From contig JAEWWJ010000120.1 in the NCBI GenBank assembly GCA_023396415.1, positions 10,104 through 74,103 on the forward strand: a DNA stretch of 64,000 nucleotides. The letters run 5' to 3'. A program made the translations under genes and the position numbers. This document shows, in pieces, positions 33,439 through 43,476 of the stretch (positions are counted from its first letter, which is position 1; each line of letters starts with the position of its first letter). The notes under the pieces were generated by a model. It saw only the letters and a program-made list of their open reading frames with translations. It was not told the DNA's origin and did no database searches. Source of the DNA: Bacteroidota bacterium. GTDB taxonomy: Bacteria; Bacteroidota; Bacteroidia; Bacteroidales; F082.

Positions 33439-35187
33439 CTACTCCACTTTTTGAATAGGCGTTTTTTCACTTACGCCATTTTCATTGATGGATTCAATGG
33501 TAAAATAATAGGTTTTTTCGTTGTCCATCGTCTTGAGCCAATATTCGTTGGTATCCATCACCATGATGCAGTTGTAGAGTTTGTCAGGCTCGGTGCCGAG
33601 ATAAATATTATACGCATAAGCATTGTCAACGCGGTTCCATTTGAGCCATGCCGACCGTTTGTCTTTTCTGGTGCGCAAGATGTGGAAATCTTTTACCGCA
33701 TTGGGCTTGGCCCCATTGCCGCTACCAAATACCCTTAAGCCACTAATCGCAAATTTTCCAGTTGGCATTTTGAGGTTAACGAGTTTCACAAACCTTGCTT
33801 GAACGGGAGTTTCAAGCTCAATGTAGTCATGAGGCACATCGGTGGAATTTTTACTTTTATCTACCAGCAACGACCATTTTTTACCATTGTCTGAAATGAA
33901 AATTTGATACTGATGACCAACTCCGCTCGATTTTCCAAGAAATTCAGCATCTTGATCGGCATAATTAATTTGAATGGCTCGAAGGGTAGAAACATGGCCT
34001 AAGTCGGACTGAATCCATTCGCCTGCTTCGGCTGAAGTGGCTGACCAATACGTTTTTATGTCTTCATCCACAGCATTGTTGGGATGGTATCCACCGAGAG
34101 TTGATGAAACGGCAACAGGTTTCTTAAAATTAAGCAACATCCAACCGGTGAAGCTACCGTTGAGGGGGTCTTTGTCGGCTTCGGGCAAGTAGGTTGGGTA
34201 ATCGCCAAAGGCAGTATTACAAAACATCACACCTTCGTTGTCAAAACCGGCGGGCCAGATTCCTAAACGACGTTCAAAATTGTTTTTTACCGAAATGGCA
34301 ATGGTCGAAACATGCCAATAGTCGCCTTCATGATCCTGAAAAGTGGCTCCATGACCGGCGCCACGGGCAAAACCACCGGCTTTGTAACTCAATGGTAATG
34401 ACTGCGGAACAAAAGGACCAAGCGGATTTTCGCCCACTACCACCCCATCGGCATATCCGCTGAACTCGGTTCCCGGGGCGCCATATTGCAAATAATATTT
34501 GTTGTTGTGTTGGGTCATCCAGGCTCCTTCAATAAAAGGATCGAGAAAAGTATTGTCCATGTGCTCGCCAAAGCGATGCCATCCATAACGCTCAGGTTCA
34601 AGTAAATACATTTCTTTTCGGGTAGCATAAGGTTCCATTGTTTTTCGGTTGAGCTGCACACCATAAAGAGGGAATTGATTGCTGCTGCCGTTGTACATGT
34701 AAAACCTTCCGTTGGAATCGGTGAAAAAAGCGGGATCCCAGCCACCTATCACGAGCGAATCTACCAAGGGTTTCCATTCGTTGTTTTTGGGGTTGGTGCT
34801 CATCCAAATCGTGAAATTATTGGTGTAGGTGGAACCGAAAACCAACATGGTATCGCCGATTACACCTACTGCCGGTGCACACAATTCATCATAACCTGCG
34901 TTCCAGGAGCGAAGAAAACGCTTGCTGACGTAGTTCCATTTCAACATATCCCGGCTCCACCAATAACCCCATTGGTTGGTTGAAAAAAGATAGTAGTCGC
35001 CTTGGTAATTCACAACGACGGGATCGGCAGTAGCCCTATGTTTGCCCCATTCGCTAAAATTCGGAATAGGAGTATAACCATAATCAATATTGATGGGATT
35101 GCAATAGGTTTGTTGCTGCGCTTCCGTTGGAAGGCCTAAAAAGAATAAAACTATCAAAATGAAGAGCTTAGCTGTATTTTTCATCAT
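33439..35187 (-). CDS. GH43-like secreted enzyme with F5/8-C-type binding module and FN3
   Basis: This 582-residue protein has a signal peptide (to about residue 23). A five-bladed propeller of the GH43 clan is seen in ATADPVVVNYQGDYYLF (53-69, base Asp), GGWDPAFFTD (about 147-156) and TFLDPFIEGAWM (about 213-224, acid Glu). A galactose-binding/F5-8C-like module follows (about 355-480, QSDLGHVSTLRAIQINYAD), then a short FN3-like end. GH43 enzymes mostly remove arabinose, xylose or galactose. In this PUL it may trim a side chain from the glucan, which is inference. It sits between GH144 and GH3 genes on the same strand. Confidence 0.83.
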   Translation of the reverse strand: MMKNTAKLFILIVLFFLGLPTEAQQQTYCNPINIDYGYTPIPNFSEWGKHRATADPVVVNYQGDYYLFSTNQWGYWWSRDMLKWNYVSKRFLRSWNAGYDELCAPAVGVIGDTMLVFGSTYTNNFTIWMSTNPKNNEWKPLVDSLVIGGWDPAFFTDSNGRFYMYNGSSNQFPLYGVQLNRKTMEPYATRKEMYLLEPERYGWHRFGEHMDNTFLDPFIEGAWMTQHNNKYYLQYGAPGTEFSGYADGVVVGENPLGPFVPQSLPLSYKAGGFARGAGHGATFQDHEGDYWHVSTIAISVKNNFERRLGIWPAGFDNEGVMFCNTAFGDYPTYLPEADKDPLNGSFTGWMLLNFKKPVAVSSTLGGYHPNNAVDEDIKTYWSATSAEAGEWIQSDLGHVSTLRAIQINYADQDAEFLGKSSGVGHQYQIFISDNGKKWSLLVDKSKNSTDVPHDYIELETPVQARFVKLVNLKMPTGKFAISGLRVFGSGNGAKPNAVKDFHILRTRKDKRSAWLKWNRVDNAYAYNIYLGTEPDKLYNCIMVMDTNEYWLKTMDNEKTYYFTIESINENGVSEKTPIQKVE

Positions 35188-35249
35188 GGAAAAAAATTAT
35201 TTATTTTCAAGTTACTGCTGTCTTTTAAAGACAAGATTTTAAAGATTAC

Positions 35250-37400
35250 CTATTTCAGGTTTTCAATTTTTTTTAGCCCGGATTGAATTTCCGGGTTGTT
35301 CATAAAGAGCCTCCATAGCAGACCTGAGCGATGATTTTCAATCATGACGGTCATGGGCGCTTGGTTCAGACCCATATAAATTTCGGAGCACCAATTTTGG
35401 TTCAAATCGAAGGCGTCTTTAAAGCCATATTCGCCCCAAAGGAACTTCCCATAGTTGAAATAGTAATTTTTGAGTGCTTTCATAGATTCCTGCGGGGTGT
35501 AAGGGAAAGAGGCAATGGCACCTGTGGGCGCAATTTTGCCATGATCTTGCCAAACCACAGGCTCATCAGCCGAATAGTGAAATGGGCCATCGGAGGCCGT
35601 CAAACCCCAAGCATCATCACCATAGCCTTTGTAATTGTTGGGATTTTCGATGCAATATCGGTGATTGATGCGGGCAATATTTTGGTTATTGACAAAATAA
35701 TTGGTGTATTTGTCGTTGATTTGATGCGGGTCGTAACCCATATAGGAGTAGTGCGTAAAAAAAAGTGGACCTCCAGTTGAAACGCCAACATCTAATTTGA
35801 TATCAAAATAGGTGTTTCCATTGACATATTTTGCCCCATCAGTGGTGTTTGACCAAGCTGAACGATAGTTATAGCCGGTACTATCCAAATTGGCCCAGCC
35901 GCTGTAATACATTTCGGCAGGAATTGCGTGGGTGGGTGATGCTATGGCCAAGAGATAGGTCACCATGGTTTCGTTCCAGCCGATGAGGTTGTGGTTGATC
36001 ACCCATTCTTGGTCGGGCGACCAATGCCAATAGAGAAATTTACTGTCAGGAAACCGCCTAAACCAGCTCCATTCTACCTTTTCCCAAATGCGGGTAATTT
36101 TGTCGCGAATTTGTTTTTCATCAGCGTTTTCTAAATCGAAATAGGAGCGTGCTGCCAACAGCCCTTGTATTAAAAAGGAGGTTTCAACAAGGTCGGCGCC
36201 ATTGTCGCGGTTACCGAAAAACGGAACAGTTTTTCCTGTTGGGCCATCGAGAAAATGCGGATAAGCACCATGAAAAGTATCGGCATCTTCCAAAAAAGAA
36301 AGTATTATTTTAAACCTTTCTATGGATTCGGTTCTGCTGAGAAAACCGCGTTCGGTGCCTACAATAAGAGCCATGATTCCAAATCCCGAAGCGCCAGTGG
36401 CAATCATGTTGTCTCTTCCATGAAGGTTTTCCTTGGCCAACCCACTCGATTTTTCGGCCTCATCCCAATAAAATCTAAAACCGGCTTCTTGCACCATTGT
36501 CAACAGCTCCTCGTCTGTCATGGATTTTGTTTGTGCTTGAAGGACTTCCGAAGGTGCAGTCTCATTGAAGTTAATATCGAAAAAAGTTATTTTATAAAGG
36601 TAATTTCTCCCTGTTTCTCCTACGAAATCGGCAAAACGATTCAGGTAAGGTTGTTGAACGCCAACAGCCTTAAAATCGGTGCCGTTTTCAGACCGGTAGA
36701 TTTGAATTAAATGAACATTTTCGTCATTCTGGGGCTCCCAAACCAAATCAACGTGCATAGGATAGCCTAGGGCAGAAATAAGCTTTGGCTGAGATAACGT
36801 CTTCTTTTCCGTTGGTTTAGGCATGAAAAAAATGTCATCAACATATAAAAGATGTTCGTTGTCGGAGTTGCTCTGTTGTGAAAACACAACAGCAATGATA
36901 TCCATTGTTTTTGTTTCATTGTTGAACACAAAACGTTGAATTGGAATCACAATATTCGTCCATTGATTCACGGTTTTTAAAACAAAGGTGGCTGTGGCGG
37001 AGAGACTGCTGTCGCTCAACATCAACTGTATTTTAGGCAAATCGGAAACATCGGCAGGTAGAGCCGGTTGGAAAACCCAAAACGAAAGCATTTCATTTTT
37101 TTTAAAATGATCTCGTCCCCGCAAACGGTTATGAAAAACACTTGCACTCCAATTGGCATCCGGTGCATTCAAATAATTCAACTTTAGTGCATTACCAGGA
37201 CTGTGAAAAACATCTTCGCTGATAGGCAGTTGTCCGTTTTTATGCACAATAAAAGATTCATTTTTTGGAGCGACGTGGGTATAAAAATAACTTCCGCTCA
37301 TAGGGCTGTTGGTGAAAAAGGAATAGGTGTAGGCATATTCCTGCGCTTGAACCACAAATGGAACAGCCACAAACAAACAGAAAATGACTTTTTTTAACAT
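35250..37400 (-). CDS. GH144-type glucanase with N-terminal beta-sandwich and FN3 modules
   Basis: This 716-residue protein has a signal peptide (to about residue 20), a carbohydrate-binding-like beta-sandwich (about 25-190, ending VDDIFFMP), an FN3 module (about 205-290) and the catalytic glucoamylase-like (alpha/alpha)6 domain from about 300 to the end. Hallmarks of the latter are GFRFYWDEAEKSSGLAKENL, LVETSFLIQGLLAARSYF and the end block APMTVMIENHRSGLLWRLFM. The family (PF10091, CAZy GH144) includes endo-beta-1,2-glucanase and the sophorose-releasing exo-enzyme. This is the only copy here with an extra binding-type module. In the end block it has APMTVMIENHRSG where the other three copies have DQGPI. 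Confidence 0.88.
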   Translation of the reverse strand: MLKKVIFCLFVAVPFVVQAQEYAYTYSFFTNSPMSGSYFYTHVAPKNESFIVHKNGQLPISEDVFHSPGNALKLNYLNAPDANWSASVFHNRLRGRDHFKKNEMLSFWVFQPALPADVSDLPKIQLMLSDSSLSATATFVLKTVNQWTNIVIPIQRFVFNNETKTMDIIAVVFSQQSNSDNEHLLYVDDIFFMPKPTEKKTLSQPKLISALGYPMHVDLVWEPQNDENVHLIQIYRSENGTDFKAVGVQQPYLNRFADFVGETGRNYLYKITFFDINFNETAPSEVLQAQTKSMTDEELLTMVQEAGFRFYWDEAEKSSGLAKENLHGRDNMIATGASGFGIMALIVGTERGFLSRTESIERFKIILSFLEDADTFHGAYPHFLDGPTGKTVPFFGNRDNGADLVETSFLIQGLLAARSYFDLENADEKQIRDKITRIWEKVEWSWFRRFPDSKFLYWHWSPDQEWVINHNLIGWNETMVTYLLAIASPTHAIPAEMYYSGWANLDSTGYNYRSAWSNTTDGAKYVNGNTYFDIKLDVGVSTGGPLFFTHYSYMGYDPHQINDKYTNYFVNNQNIARINHRYCIENPNNYKGYGDDAWGLTASDGPFHYSADEPVVWQDHGKIAPTGAIASFPYTPQESMKALKNYYFNYGKFLWGEYGFKDAFDLNQNWCSEIYMGLNQAPMTVMIENHRSGLLWRLFMNNPEIQSGLKKIENLK

Positions 37401-37414
37401 GATAAAACATTCTT

Positions 37415-38845
37415 TTAACGTTTATTTTTAAAATAAGGCGATTGAAATCCAAGATATTGAAGACCCTGTTGAATGTCGGGAATGTTCATAAACAAATCCC
37501 AAATCAGGCCACTTCTGTAATTTTCAATCATGATGATGATGGGCCCTTGATCAATGGCGAGGTGACTCTTAGCGAACCAATTGTGGGTTTCGCTAAAACC
37601 ATCAATAAAACCGTATTCTTTCCATAACTTTTCACCCATTTCATAATAAAAATGCTTGAGGGCTTGCATCGAGTGCTCCGGCGTGTATGGAAAGGACGAA
37701 AGGGCCGCGGAAGGTTGAATGACACCAAAATCCTCTTGCGGACAGTGTGCTACATAACCTTTGTAGCTGTCGCCGGCTGTTAAACCCCAGCAATTGGAAC
37801 CATATCCGATATAATTTTTTGGATTGTCAATGCAATATGCCCTATTGATAAGCGTATGGTTGCGCACTTGGTCAAAGTAATTCACACCTAATGAATCCGT
37901 TAACCCATTAGGATCAATACCGGTAAAAGTATAATGCTCAAAAAAAAGCGGTCCGCCTTTGTCGTAGTTTCCCAGAGGTAATGGAATTCCATAGTAGGAA
38001 TTTCCATTTTTAAATCCTTGGCTATTTACCCAACTTCCGTTATATACCTCTTTTGAAATGCGATGGTAAGGGGAGGAGGCAGCCATAATATAAGTGATTA
38101 AACACTCATTATATCCCCAGATGGGGAAATTCATGTCGAAACCGTTATTTGGACTCCAATGCCAATAGAGTTTATTTTCACCTTTAGTGAACCAATTCCA
38201 ATTGGCAGCATTCCACATTTGCGTAATGCGTTTTCGGAGGTAAATTTCAATCGGCGTACTGTCATTAAAATATTCGCGTGCAGTTAAAAAACCCATCAGT
38301 AGATAGGATGTTTCAACCAGATCAGCGGCATCATCGGTGCGATCAAACTTAATGGTTTTACCTGTTCTTCCATCCATAAAATGGGGATAAATGCCATGAT
38401 AACAATCGGCATTGATTAAAAAATCGGCCATTTGAACCAGGCGTTTAACAGCAGTATCACGACCAATCCAACCTCTTTCTGTTGCTATAACAATACTCAT
38501 GATACCAAAACCGGTTCCACCAATAGCGCAAGCATCCGGTCCGAATGGAGTGGTGCTAAAATTGGGTTCGCCCCAGGCCTCATTGATGTAATCCCAATAA
38601 TGTTCGGCTAAAACCGTATCGCTGCGTTCAAGTGCTAAACCACTCACAGGATGAGCGTTATGCCAAAAATACCGAAAGGTTTGCCGCTGAACGATTTCGA
38701 GCAGTTGTTCATCAGAGATCCCTTTTTCGATGCCCACAATTGGAATAACATTTTTGATTTGGGCTTGCATTTGAAGGCTCAAACCTATCAAAAATAAAAT
38801 TTGAATAGAGAGGAATACAGTTGTCTTCAGGCTACGTTTTTTCAT
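37415..38845 (-). CDS. GH144-type glucanase
   Basis: This 476-residue protein has a signal peptide (ending SLQMQAQ, about residue 29). The rest is one GH144/glucoamylase-like domain: FRYFWHNAHPVSGLALER (about 53-70), LVETSYLLMGFLTAREYF, YWHWSPNNGFDMNF and DQGPIIIMIENYRSGLIWDLFM. It has no accessory modules. Gaps to its neighbours are 14 and 8 bases, so all four GH144 genes form a tight run. It differs clearly from its three sisters, so the copies are not recent duplicates. Confidence 0.9.
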   Translation of the reverse strand: MKKRSLKTTVFLSIQILFLIGLSLQMQAQIKNVIPIVGIEKGISDEQLLEIVQRQTFRYFWHNAHPVSGLALERSDTVLAEHYWDYINEAWGEPNFSTTPFGPDACAIGGTGFGIMSIVIATERGWIGRDTAVKRLVQMADFLINADCYHGIYPHFMDGRTGKTIKFDRTDDAADLVETSYLLMGFLTAREYFNDSTPIEIYLRKRITQMWNAANWNWFTKGENKLYWHWSPNNGFDMNFPIWGYNECLITYIMAASSPYHRISKEVYNGSWVNSQGFKNGNSYYGIPLPLGNYDKGGPLFFEHYTFTGIDPNGLTDSLGVNYFDQVRNHTLINRAYCIDNPKNYIGYGSNCWGLTAGDSYKGYVAHCPQEDFGVIQPSAALSSFPYTPEHSMQALKHFYYEMGEKLWKEYGFIDGFSETHNWFAKSHLAIDQGPIIIMIENYRSGLIWDLFMNIPDIQQGLQYLGFQSPYFKNKR

Positions 38846-38853
38846 GGAACAAA

Positions 38854-40221
38854 TTAGTTTGAGTTCGGCAATTTATAGTTGATCTTGAGCCTGTCAAGGC
38901 CTTCTTGTATTTCGGGACAACTCATAAAGAGATTCCATAACAATCCGCTGCGATGGTTTTCAATCATCACTACAATGGGGCCTTGGTCAATGGCGAGATA
39001 GCGCGTTGGATACCAATTATCTTCAACACTAAAAGCATCATAAAAGCCATACTTCCCCCAGATTTTTTTGCCCAAATCGTAGTAAAAATGCTTCAAAGCC
39101 TGCATTGAATATTCAGGTGTATAAGGGAAAGCGGACAAGGCTGCAGTGGGCGAAATCACACCGAGGTCGTGTTTTTTTCCGGGAGCGTGAGCGCTGTAGC
39201 CTTTGATAGAATAACTGGCCGTTAATCCCCAACAGTTCTCGCTGTAACCGGCGTAATTGTTGGGATTTTCAACACACCAAGCCCTGTTGATCAAGGTATG
39301 GTTCACGTTGTGCGTCCAATAATCTGCATAAGCATCATGTAAACCCTTGGGATTCAATCCCAAAAACGAATAATGCGACCAAAAAAGAGGTCCTCCGAAC
39401 TGCATATTGCCATTGTGTTTCAAGCTAAGCTCGTAGCCATATTGCACATGGCTTGTTTTAATGTCGCCATTGCGCGCCCAGCCTTTTGAAAACGCTGTTT
39501 CGGGAATGGCGTGGGTAGGAGAGGAGGCTGCCAAAACATAAGCAATCATACATTCGTCATATCCTTTGATAGGAAAATTCATCACCCAGTTTTTGTTTGG
39601 CGACCAATGCCAATACAGCACATCTTGGCCGCCTTTGGTAAACCACGACCAATCAACTTCTGTCCACAAAACATTGATGTCGGCAGCAAGTTGTTTTTCG
39701 GCTGAATTTCCATCCTTAAAATATTGGCGCGCAGCAAGTAAGCCTTGCATTAAAAAAGATGTTTCAACAATATCGGCGCCATCGTCATTGGGACTAAACG
39801 GTTTTACTCTTCCTGTTTCGCCATCAAGCCAATGCGAAAAAGCACCATGAAAACGATCTGCTTTGGCCAGCCAATCCACACTTTTACGCAAATGTGCGAA
39901 ACCCTCTTTACGGCTGATAAACCCTCTTTCGATGCCCACCAAAATCGCCATGATGCCAAAGCCCGACCCACCGGTGGTGATTACCGTTTGGTCGTTTTGA
40001 GGATAAATACCATCCAAATGAATCCGTTCTCTCGCCAAACCTGAAACGGGTTCGGCTCCTTCCCAAAAATATTGAAAGCTATTGTATTGCACCAAAGTCA
40101 AGAGGGAATCGTCTGAAATGACATTTCGGGTAATATGTTTATTATCAGTAGTTTTAGCAGTATTTTGAGAAAAACTGCTCAACGAAAAAATGCTAAGCAA
40201 AACAAAAATTATCAAACGCAT
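38854..40221 (-). CDS. GH144-type glucanase
   Basis: This 455-residue protein has a short signal peptide (to about residue 19, SFSQN) and a single GH144-type domain: FQYFWEGAEPVSGLARERI, IVETSFLMQGLLAARQYF, VLYWHWSPNKNWVMNF and DQGPIVVMIENHRSGLLWNLFM. No lipobox, so it is probably periplasmic or exported. It lies 18 bases after the first GH144 gene and 8 bases before the next. Confidence 0.9.
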   Translation of the reverse strand: MRLIIFVLLSIFSLSSFSQNTAKTTDNKHITRNVISDDSLLTLVQYNSFQYFWEGAEPVSGLARERIHLDGIYPQNDQTVITTGGSGFGIMAILVGIERGFISRKEGFAHLRKSVDWLAKADRFHGAFSHWLDGETGRVKPFSPNDDGADIVETSFLMQGLLAARQYFKDGNSAEKQLAADINVLWTEVDWSWFTKGGQDVLYWHWSPNKNWVMNFPIKGYDECMIAYVLAASSPTHAIPETAFSKGWARNGDIKTSHVQYGYELSLKHNGNMQFGGPLFWSHYSFLGLNPKGLHDAYADYWTHNVNHTLINRAWCVENPNNYAGYSENCWGLTASYSIKGYSAHAPGKKHDLGVISPTAALSAFPYTPEYSMQALKHFYYDLGKKIWGKYGFYDAFSVEDNWYPTRYLAIDQGPIVVMIENHRSGLLWNLFMSCPEIQEGLDRLKINYKLPNSN

Positions 40222-40239
40222 GACTTCTATTTTTTTGAG

Positions 40240-42237
40240 TTATTTTTGGTTGTATGTAAAGCCTAATTTATCCAATCCGGCTTGAACTTCGGGTGCACTC
40301 ATAAACAAATCCCAAAGCAATCCGGTGCGATGATTTTCAATCATTACAATTATAGGTCCTTGATCTATAGCAATATAGGAATTAGCCCACCATCCCGAAT
40401 GGACATCAAATCCATCATAAAAGCCATAATCTCCCCAAAGTTTGTCACCGATCGTGTAATAAAAAAAGCGAATGGCATCTATGGATTGCTCCGGAGTGTA
40501 AGGCAATGAGGCCACGGCTGCCGTTGGCGTAATAACTCCTTTGTCGTTGGTGGGTTCGCTCACACCGTAACCTGAAGGGATATCGCCGGCAGTCAAACCC
40601 CAGCAATGCGCGCTGTAGTTGGGATATTTTTTGGGATTTTGTTTGCAATGGGCCCAATTGATCAGCGCATGACGGGTATTTTGTGTCCAATAATTGGCGT
40701 AAACGTCACTCAAATTCCTGGGGTCGAGCCCCATAAATGAATAATGTGCAAAAAACAATGGCCCGCCATAGTCGAAACCCACAGGCAGTTGATAGCCATA
40801 AAAAGTTTTTCCGTTGCGGATGGCTCCATTGCGTGCATATCCCAAATGATAGGCCGATGCCGGGATGGTATTGGTGGACGATCCTGCAGCTAGCAGGTAG
40901 GTAATCAGCGTTTCATTGTAACCTCTGATGGCCATATTCATGTCCCATCCGTAGTTGGGCGACCAATGCCAATACAACACATTTTGATTTCCACGGGTGT
41001 ACCATGTCCAGTCCACTTCGTTGTAAAGTGTTGTTATTCTGTTAATAAGTTCGTTTTCAGCCGCTATTTCAGGGTTCAAATACTGCCGCATGGTGATTAA
41101 ACCTTGCACCAGCAATGCTGTTTCAACCAAATCGCCGCCATTGTCTTTGGTGCCAAAAGGGATCACATTGCCATTGCTACCGTTGATCCAGTGCGACCAA
41201 GCACCATGAAAACGATCGGAGGTTTCGAGAAACTGAATCATCTTGTTGAGTTGAGTCAGTCCTTGCTGTCTGCTAATGAAACCGCGTTCCATGCCAACGA
41301 TAAGTGCCATGACACCAAAGCCCGAGCCGCCCGAAGTGACTATGTCGCCGGATCCAAAACGCTCGCGCGACATTCCGCTCACGGGATGAGCATAATCGTA
41401 AAAATACTTGAATGTTTGTTGCTGAACAAGCGTCAACAACTCTTCATCAGTGATCAAAGGAAATTTGGGAGTAGAGTCAACTGCCGTTAAAAAAGAGTTG
41501 CTAAAACCGGCAAAATTATTTCCGGTGGCCGATTTGATTGCTGTGGAAGCAACAAAGTTATATTTTTTATATCCTTCTAATATACTGTTTGTTGTGAGGC
41601 TAACAGTAGTAAGTTCATCGTTAAAACTGAGATTGAATAGCGGTTGACCCGCAAGGGTAAACTTCGACTGAATTCCATTGGTATCCAATGCTTCGGAAAA
41701 ATCTAATTGAATGTTCACGTTTTCCAAAGGGATGTTATAAAAATTTATTTCAGGGATAAAATTCTCAGATTCTAAAGTGGCTTTGGTAAGCTGTAGAACG
41801 CTATTGTCGGTTTTAAACCTGTATTCTGTTCCCGAAAAAGTTTCGCCATTTCGGCCTTTTATATTTTTTGTAATCACCAAAGTATAGCTTTTCAGCTTAG
41901 CTAAATCTTGATGCTTCAAGATAACAGCTCGATCACCATCGGCAAAGCTGAAACGATTGGCACTGGTGGCAACCCCGGCAGCATCGCGGATGAGGATGTT
42001 TTGTTGTGCCAGTAGGGTATCAACAGCCACATTAAAGTTGATTGTAAAGTCCTTATTGATAGGGATATTGGTTATTTCGGCAGCGGATTGAAGGGGAATG
42101 GTTCCGGCAAGTGCACTCACAACTTCAAGTTTTTCCGGCTCAGGCTCTTGGGTTTTATTGCAGCCGAAAATGCTAATAAGTAAAATGAGAAATAAAAAAA
42201 ATGCGGTGTTTGATAAAAATGCTTGAAAGTTTTTCAT
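40240..42237 (-). CDS. GH144-type glucanase lipoprotein with two Ig-like modules
   Basis: A protein of 665 residues from ATG 42237 (MKNFQAFLSN). The signal ends in a lipobox (SIFGC, near residue 26), so it is probably a surface or periplasmic lipoprotein. Two Big_5/Ig-like modules (about 35-140 and 142-250) precede the GH144 domain (about 260-665; FKYFYDYAHPVSGMSRERF, LVETALLVQGLITMRQYL, DQGPIIVMIENHRTGLLWDLFM). Being a lipoprotein with Ig-like spacers, it is the best candidate for the cell-surface endo-enzyme that first cuts the polymer. The frame extends 10 codons upstream (42267). A terminator-like hairpin lies just before it (42332-42364). Confidence 0.9.
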   Translation of the reverse strand: MKNFQAFLSNTAFFLFLILLISIFGCNKTQEPEPEKLEVVSALAGTIPLQSAAEITNIPINKDFTINFNVAVDTLLAQQNILIRDAAGVATSANRFSFADGDRAVILKHQDLAKLKSYTLVITKNIKGRNGETFSGTEYRFKTDNSVLQLTKATLESENFIPEINFYNIPLENVNIQLDFSEALDTNGIQSKFTLAGQPLFNLSFNDELTTVSLTTNSILEGYKKYNFVASTAIKSATGNNFAGFSNSFLTAVDSTPKFPLITDEELLTLVQQQTFKYFYDYAHPVSGMSRERFGSGDIVTSGGSGFGVMALIVGMERGFISRQQGLTQLNKMIQFLETSDRFHGAWSHWINGSNGNVIPFGTKDNGGDLVETALLVQGLITMRQYLNPEIAAENELINRITTLYNEVDWTWYTRGNQNVLYWHWSPNYGWDMNMAIRGYNETLITYLLAAGSSTNTIPASAYHLGYARNGAIRNGKTFYGYQLPVGFDYGGPLFFAHYSFMGLDPRNLSDVYANYWTQNTRHALINWAHCKQNPKKYPNYSAHCWGLTAGDIPSGYGVSEPTNDKGVITPTAAVASLPYTPEQSIDAIRFFYYTIGDKLWGDYGFYDGFDVHSGWWANSYIAIDQGPIIVMIENHRTGLLWDLFMSAPEVQAGLDKLGFTYNQK

Positions 42238-42331
42238 GCTTAAAAATTTAACTGTGTTGACCATCATTAGAAGATTTATTATTTGGCAAACTAAAGAAGA
42301 TCAGGATAGTGTGTAAAAAAATGATGAGTTG

Positions 42332-42364
42332 AAAAAAGAGGGAAGGAATACCCCCTCCCTCTTT
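42332..42364 (-). terminator. Terminator-like hairpin inside the PUL
   Basis: AAAGAGGGA (42335-42343) pairs with TCCCTCTTT (42356-42364). In the minus-strand transcript the hairpin is followed by a U run. It lies between the LamG gene and the first GH144 gene and may lower enzyme expression relative to susCD. Confidence 0.75.
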
Positions 42365-42391
42365 CACATTACACTAACTCAAAATAAAAAA

Positions 42392-43447
42392 CTATTTAGT
42401 ACCGGAAAAGGCCTGTACTTCTGCTGCTGTGATGGCTCTTTTGAACATATGGAACTCATCAAACATACTTTGATCGGATAAATGTTCCCAATAGATGAAA
42501 TTAGGAGCACCTGAGGCAATTGTTAACGAAGAACAACCGGTCCAAGAAATGGGAGCATCAATTTCTCGTTCCACAATTACTTGACCATCAACGTAAATAG
42601 TGGCTTTTGTTGTTGAAATGGAGATTGCAATGTGCATCCATTGGTCTTCAGCTGCAAAGGTGAGGAAGGGATTCATCCAGACTTCACTGTCACCTATGCC
42701 AAAGTTAATACCCAGGTTTTGCTCCGTTGCCGAACCTTCGCGCAAGAACCTAAATCCGGAGTTGCGGCTATCGCCTGTAGGGCTGATGGAAATTAATCCG
42801 CCACGGTCGGGAGTGGTATTCACTTTGTACCAGAAGGCAACACTAAACTCATCGCCAACAATACCGGCTGTAGGATAGGTTACATACGCATCGGCAGCAC
42901 CGGAGTAAGCGTTTCCAACCTTGCCTTCAGCAAAAGTGGGACTTCCAACAACTCCGACTGAGTTGCCTGTAATCAAATCGAGGAAGTTGTCTTCAAACGG
43001 TAAATATAAAACCTCGCCATCGAGTGGAACATAAGTTGGCGCGGTAACCTTTTTGAAATGAACGGTTTTACTGTTCGATTTTCCGGTAAGGTCAGTAACT
43101 GTAGAGGTTAAAACGTGATCGCCATCGGTGAGGCCGTTGTAAACGTAGTCAATTTTTGCCCTTCGGTAATCCTTAAAGCTGGTTAAATTGGCTATTTCAA
43201 TGCCATCAAGTTGCAGCACAACCGATTGTAGTTCAATGTCATCAGTTGCAATCAGCTTAAAAGTTACGGTAGCCACTTCGTCGGAAGAGCGTACTATTTT
43301 ACCCTCAACGGGGAAAGTGATGTTGACTTCGGGAGCCGATTGATCGGGGCGTGGAGCAACCTCGGTAATAGGATCAATTCCCTTGTTGCACGAGAGTGTA
43401 AACGCTGCAATTAAAACGCTTCCCAAAAGATATTTAACTATTTTCAT
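42392..43447 (-). CDS. LamG-domain surface lipoprotein (glycan-binding candidate)
   Basis: This 351-residue lipoprotein has lipobox TLSC near residue 20. An Ig-like domain (about 38-135, VNITFPVEGKIVRSSDEVATVTFKL) is followed by a concanavalin A/LamG-3-like domain (about 145-350, VDGQVIVEREIDAPISW). It sits third in the PUL right after susD, the place of SusE/SusF-type surface glycan-binding proteins, so it probably binds the target glycan. A terminator-like hairpin follows at 42332-42364. Confidence 0.8.
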   Translation of the reverse strand: MKIVKYLLGSVLIAAFTLSCNKGIDPITEVAPRPDQSAPEVNITFPVEGKIVRSSDEVATVTFKLIATDDIELQSVVLQLDGIEIANLTSFKDYRRAKIDYVYNGLTDGDHVLTSTVTDLTGKSNSKTVHFKKVTAPTYVPLDGEVLYLPFEDNFLDLITGNSVGVVGSPTFAEGKVGNAYSGAADAYVTYPTAGIVGDEFSVAFWYKVNTTPDRGGLISISPTGDSRNSGFRFLREGSATEQNLGINFGIGDSEVWMNPFLTFAAEDQWMHIAISISTTKATIYVDGQVIVEREIDAPISWTGCSSLTIASGAPNFIYWEHLSDQSMFDEFHMFKRAITAAEVQAFSGTK

Positions 43448-43476
43448 TGTGAATTGATTTTAAGTGTAAGATAGAT

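Noticed and set aside
35250..42237. Idea that the four GH144 genes are recent tandem duplications
   Set aside because: The proteins differ in length, modules and much of their sequence, so they are old paralogues.
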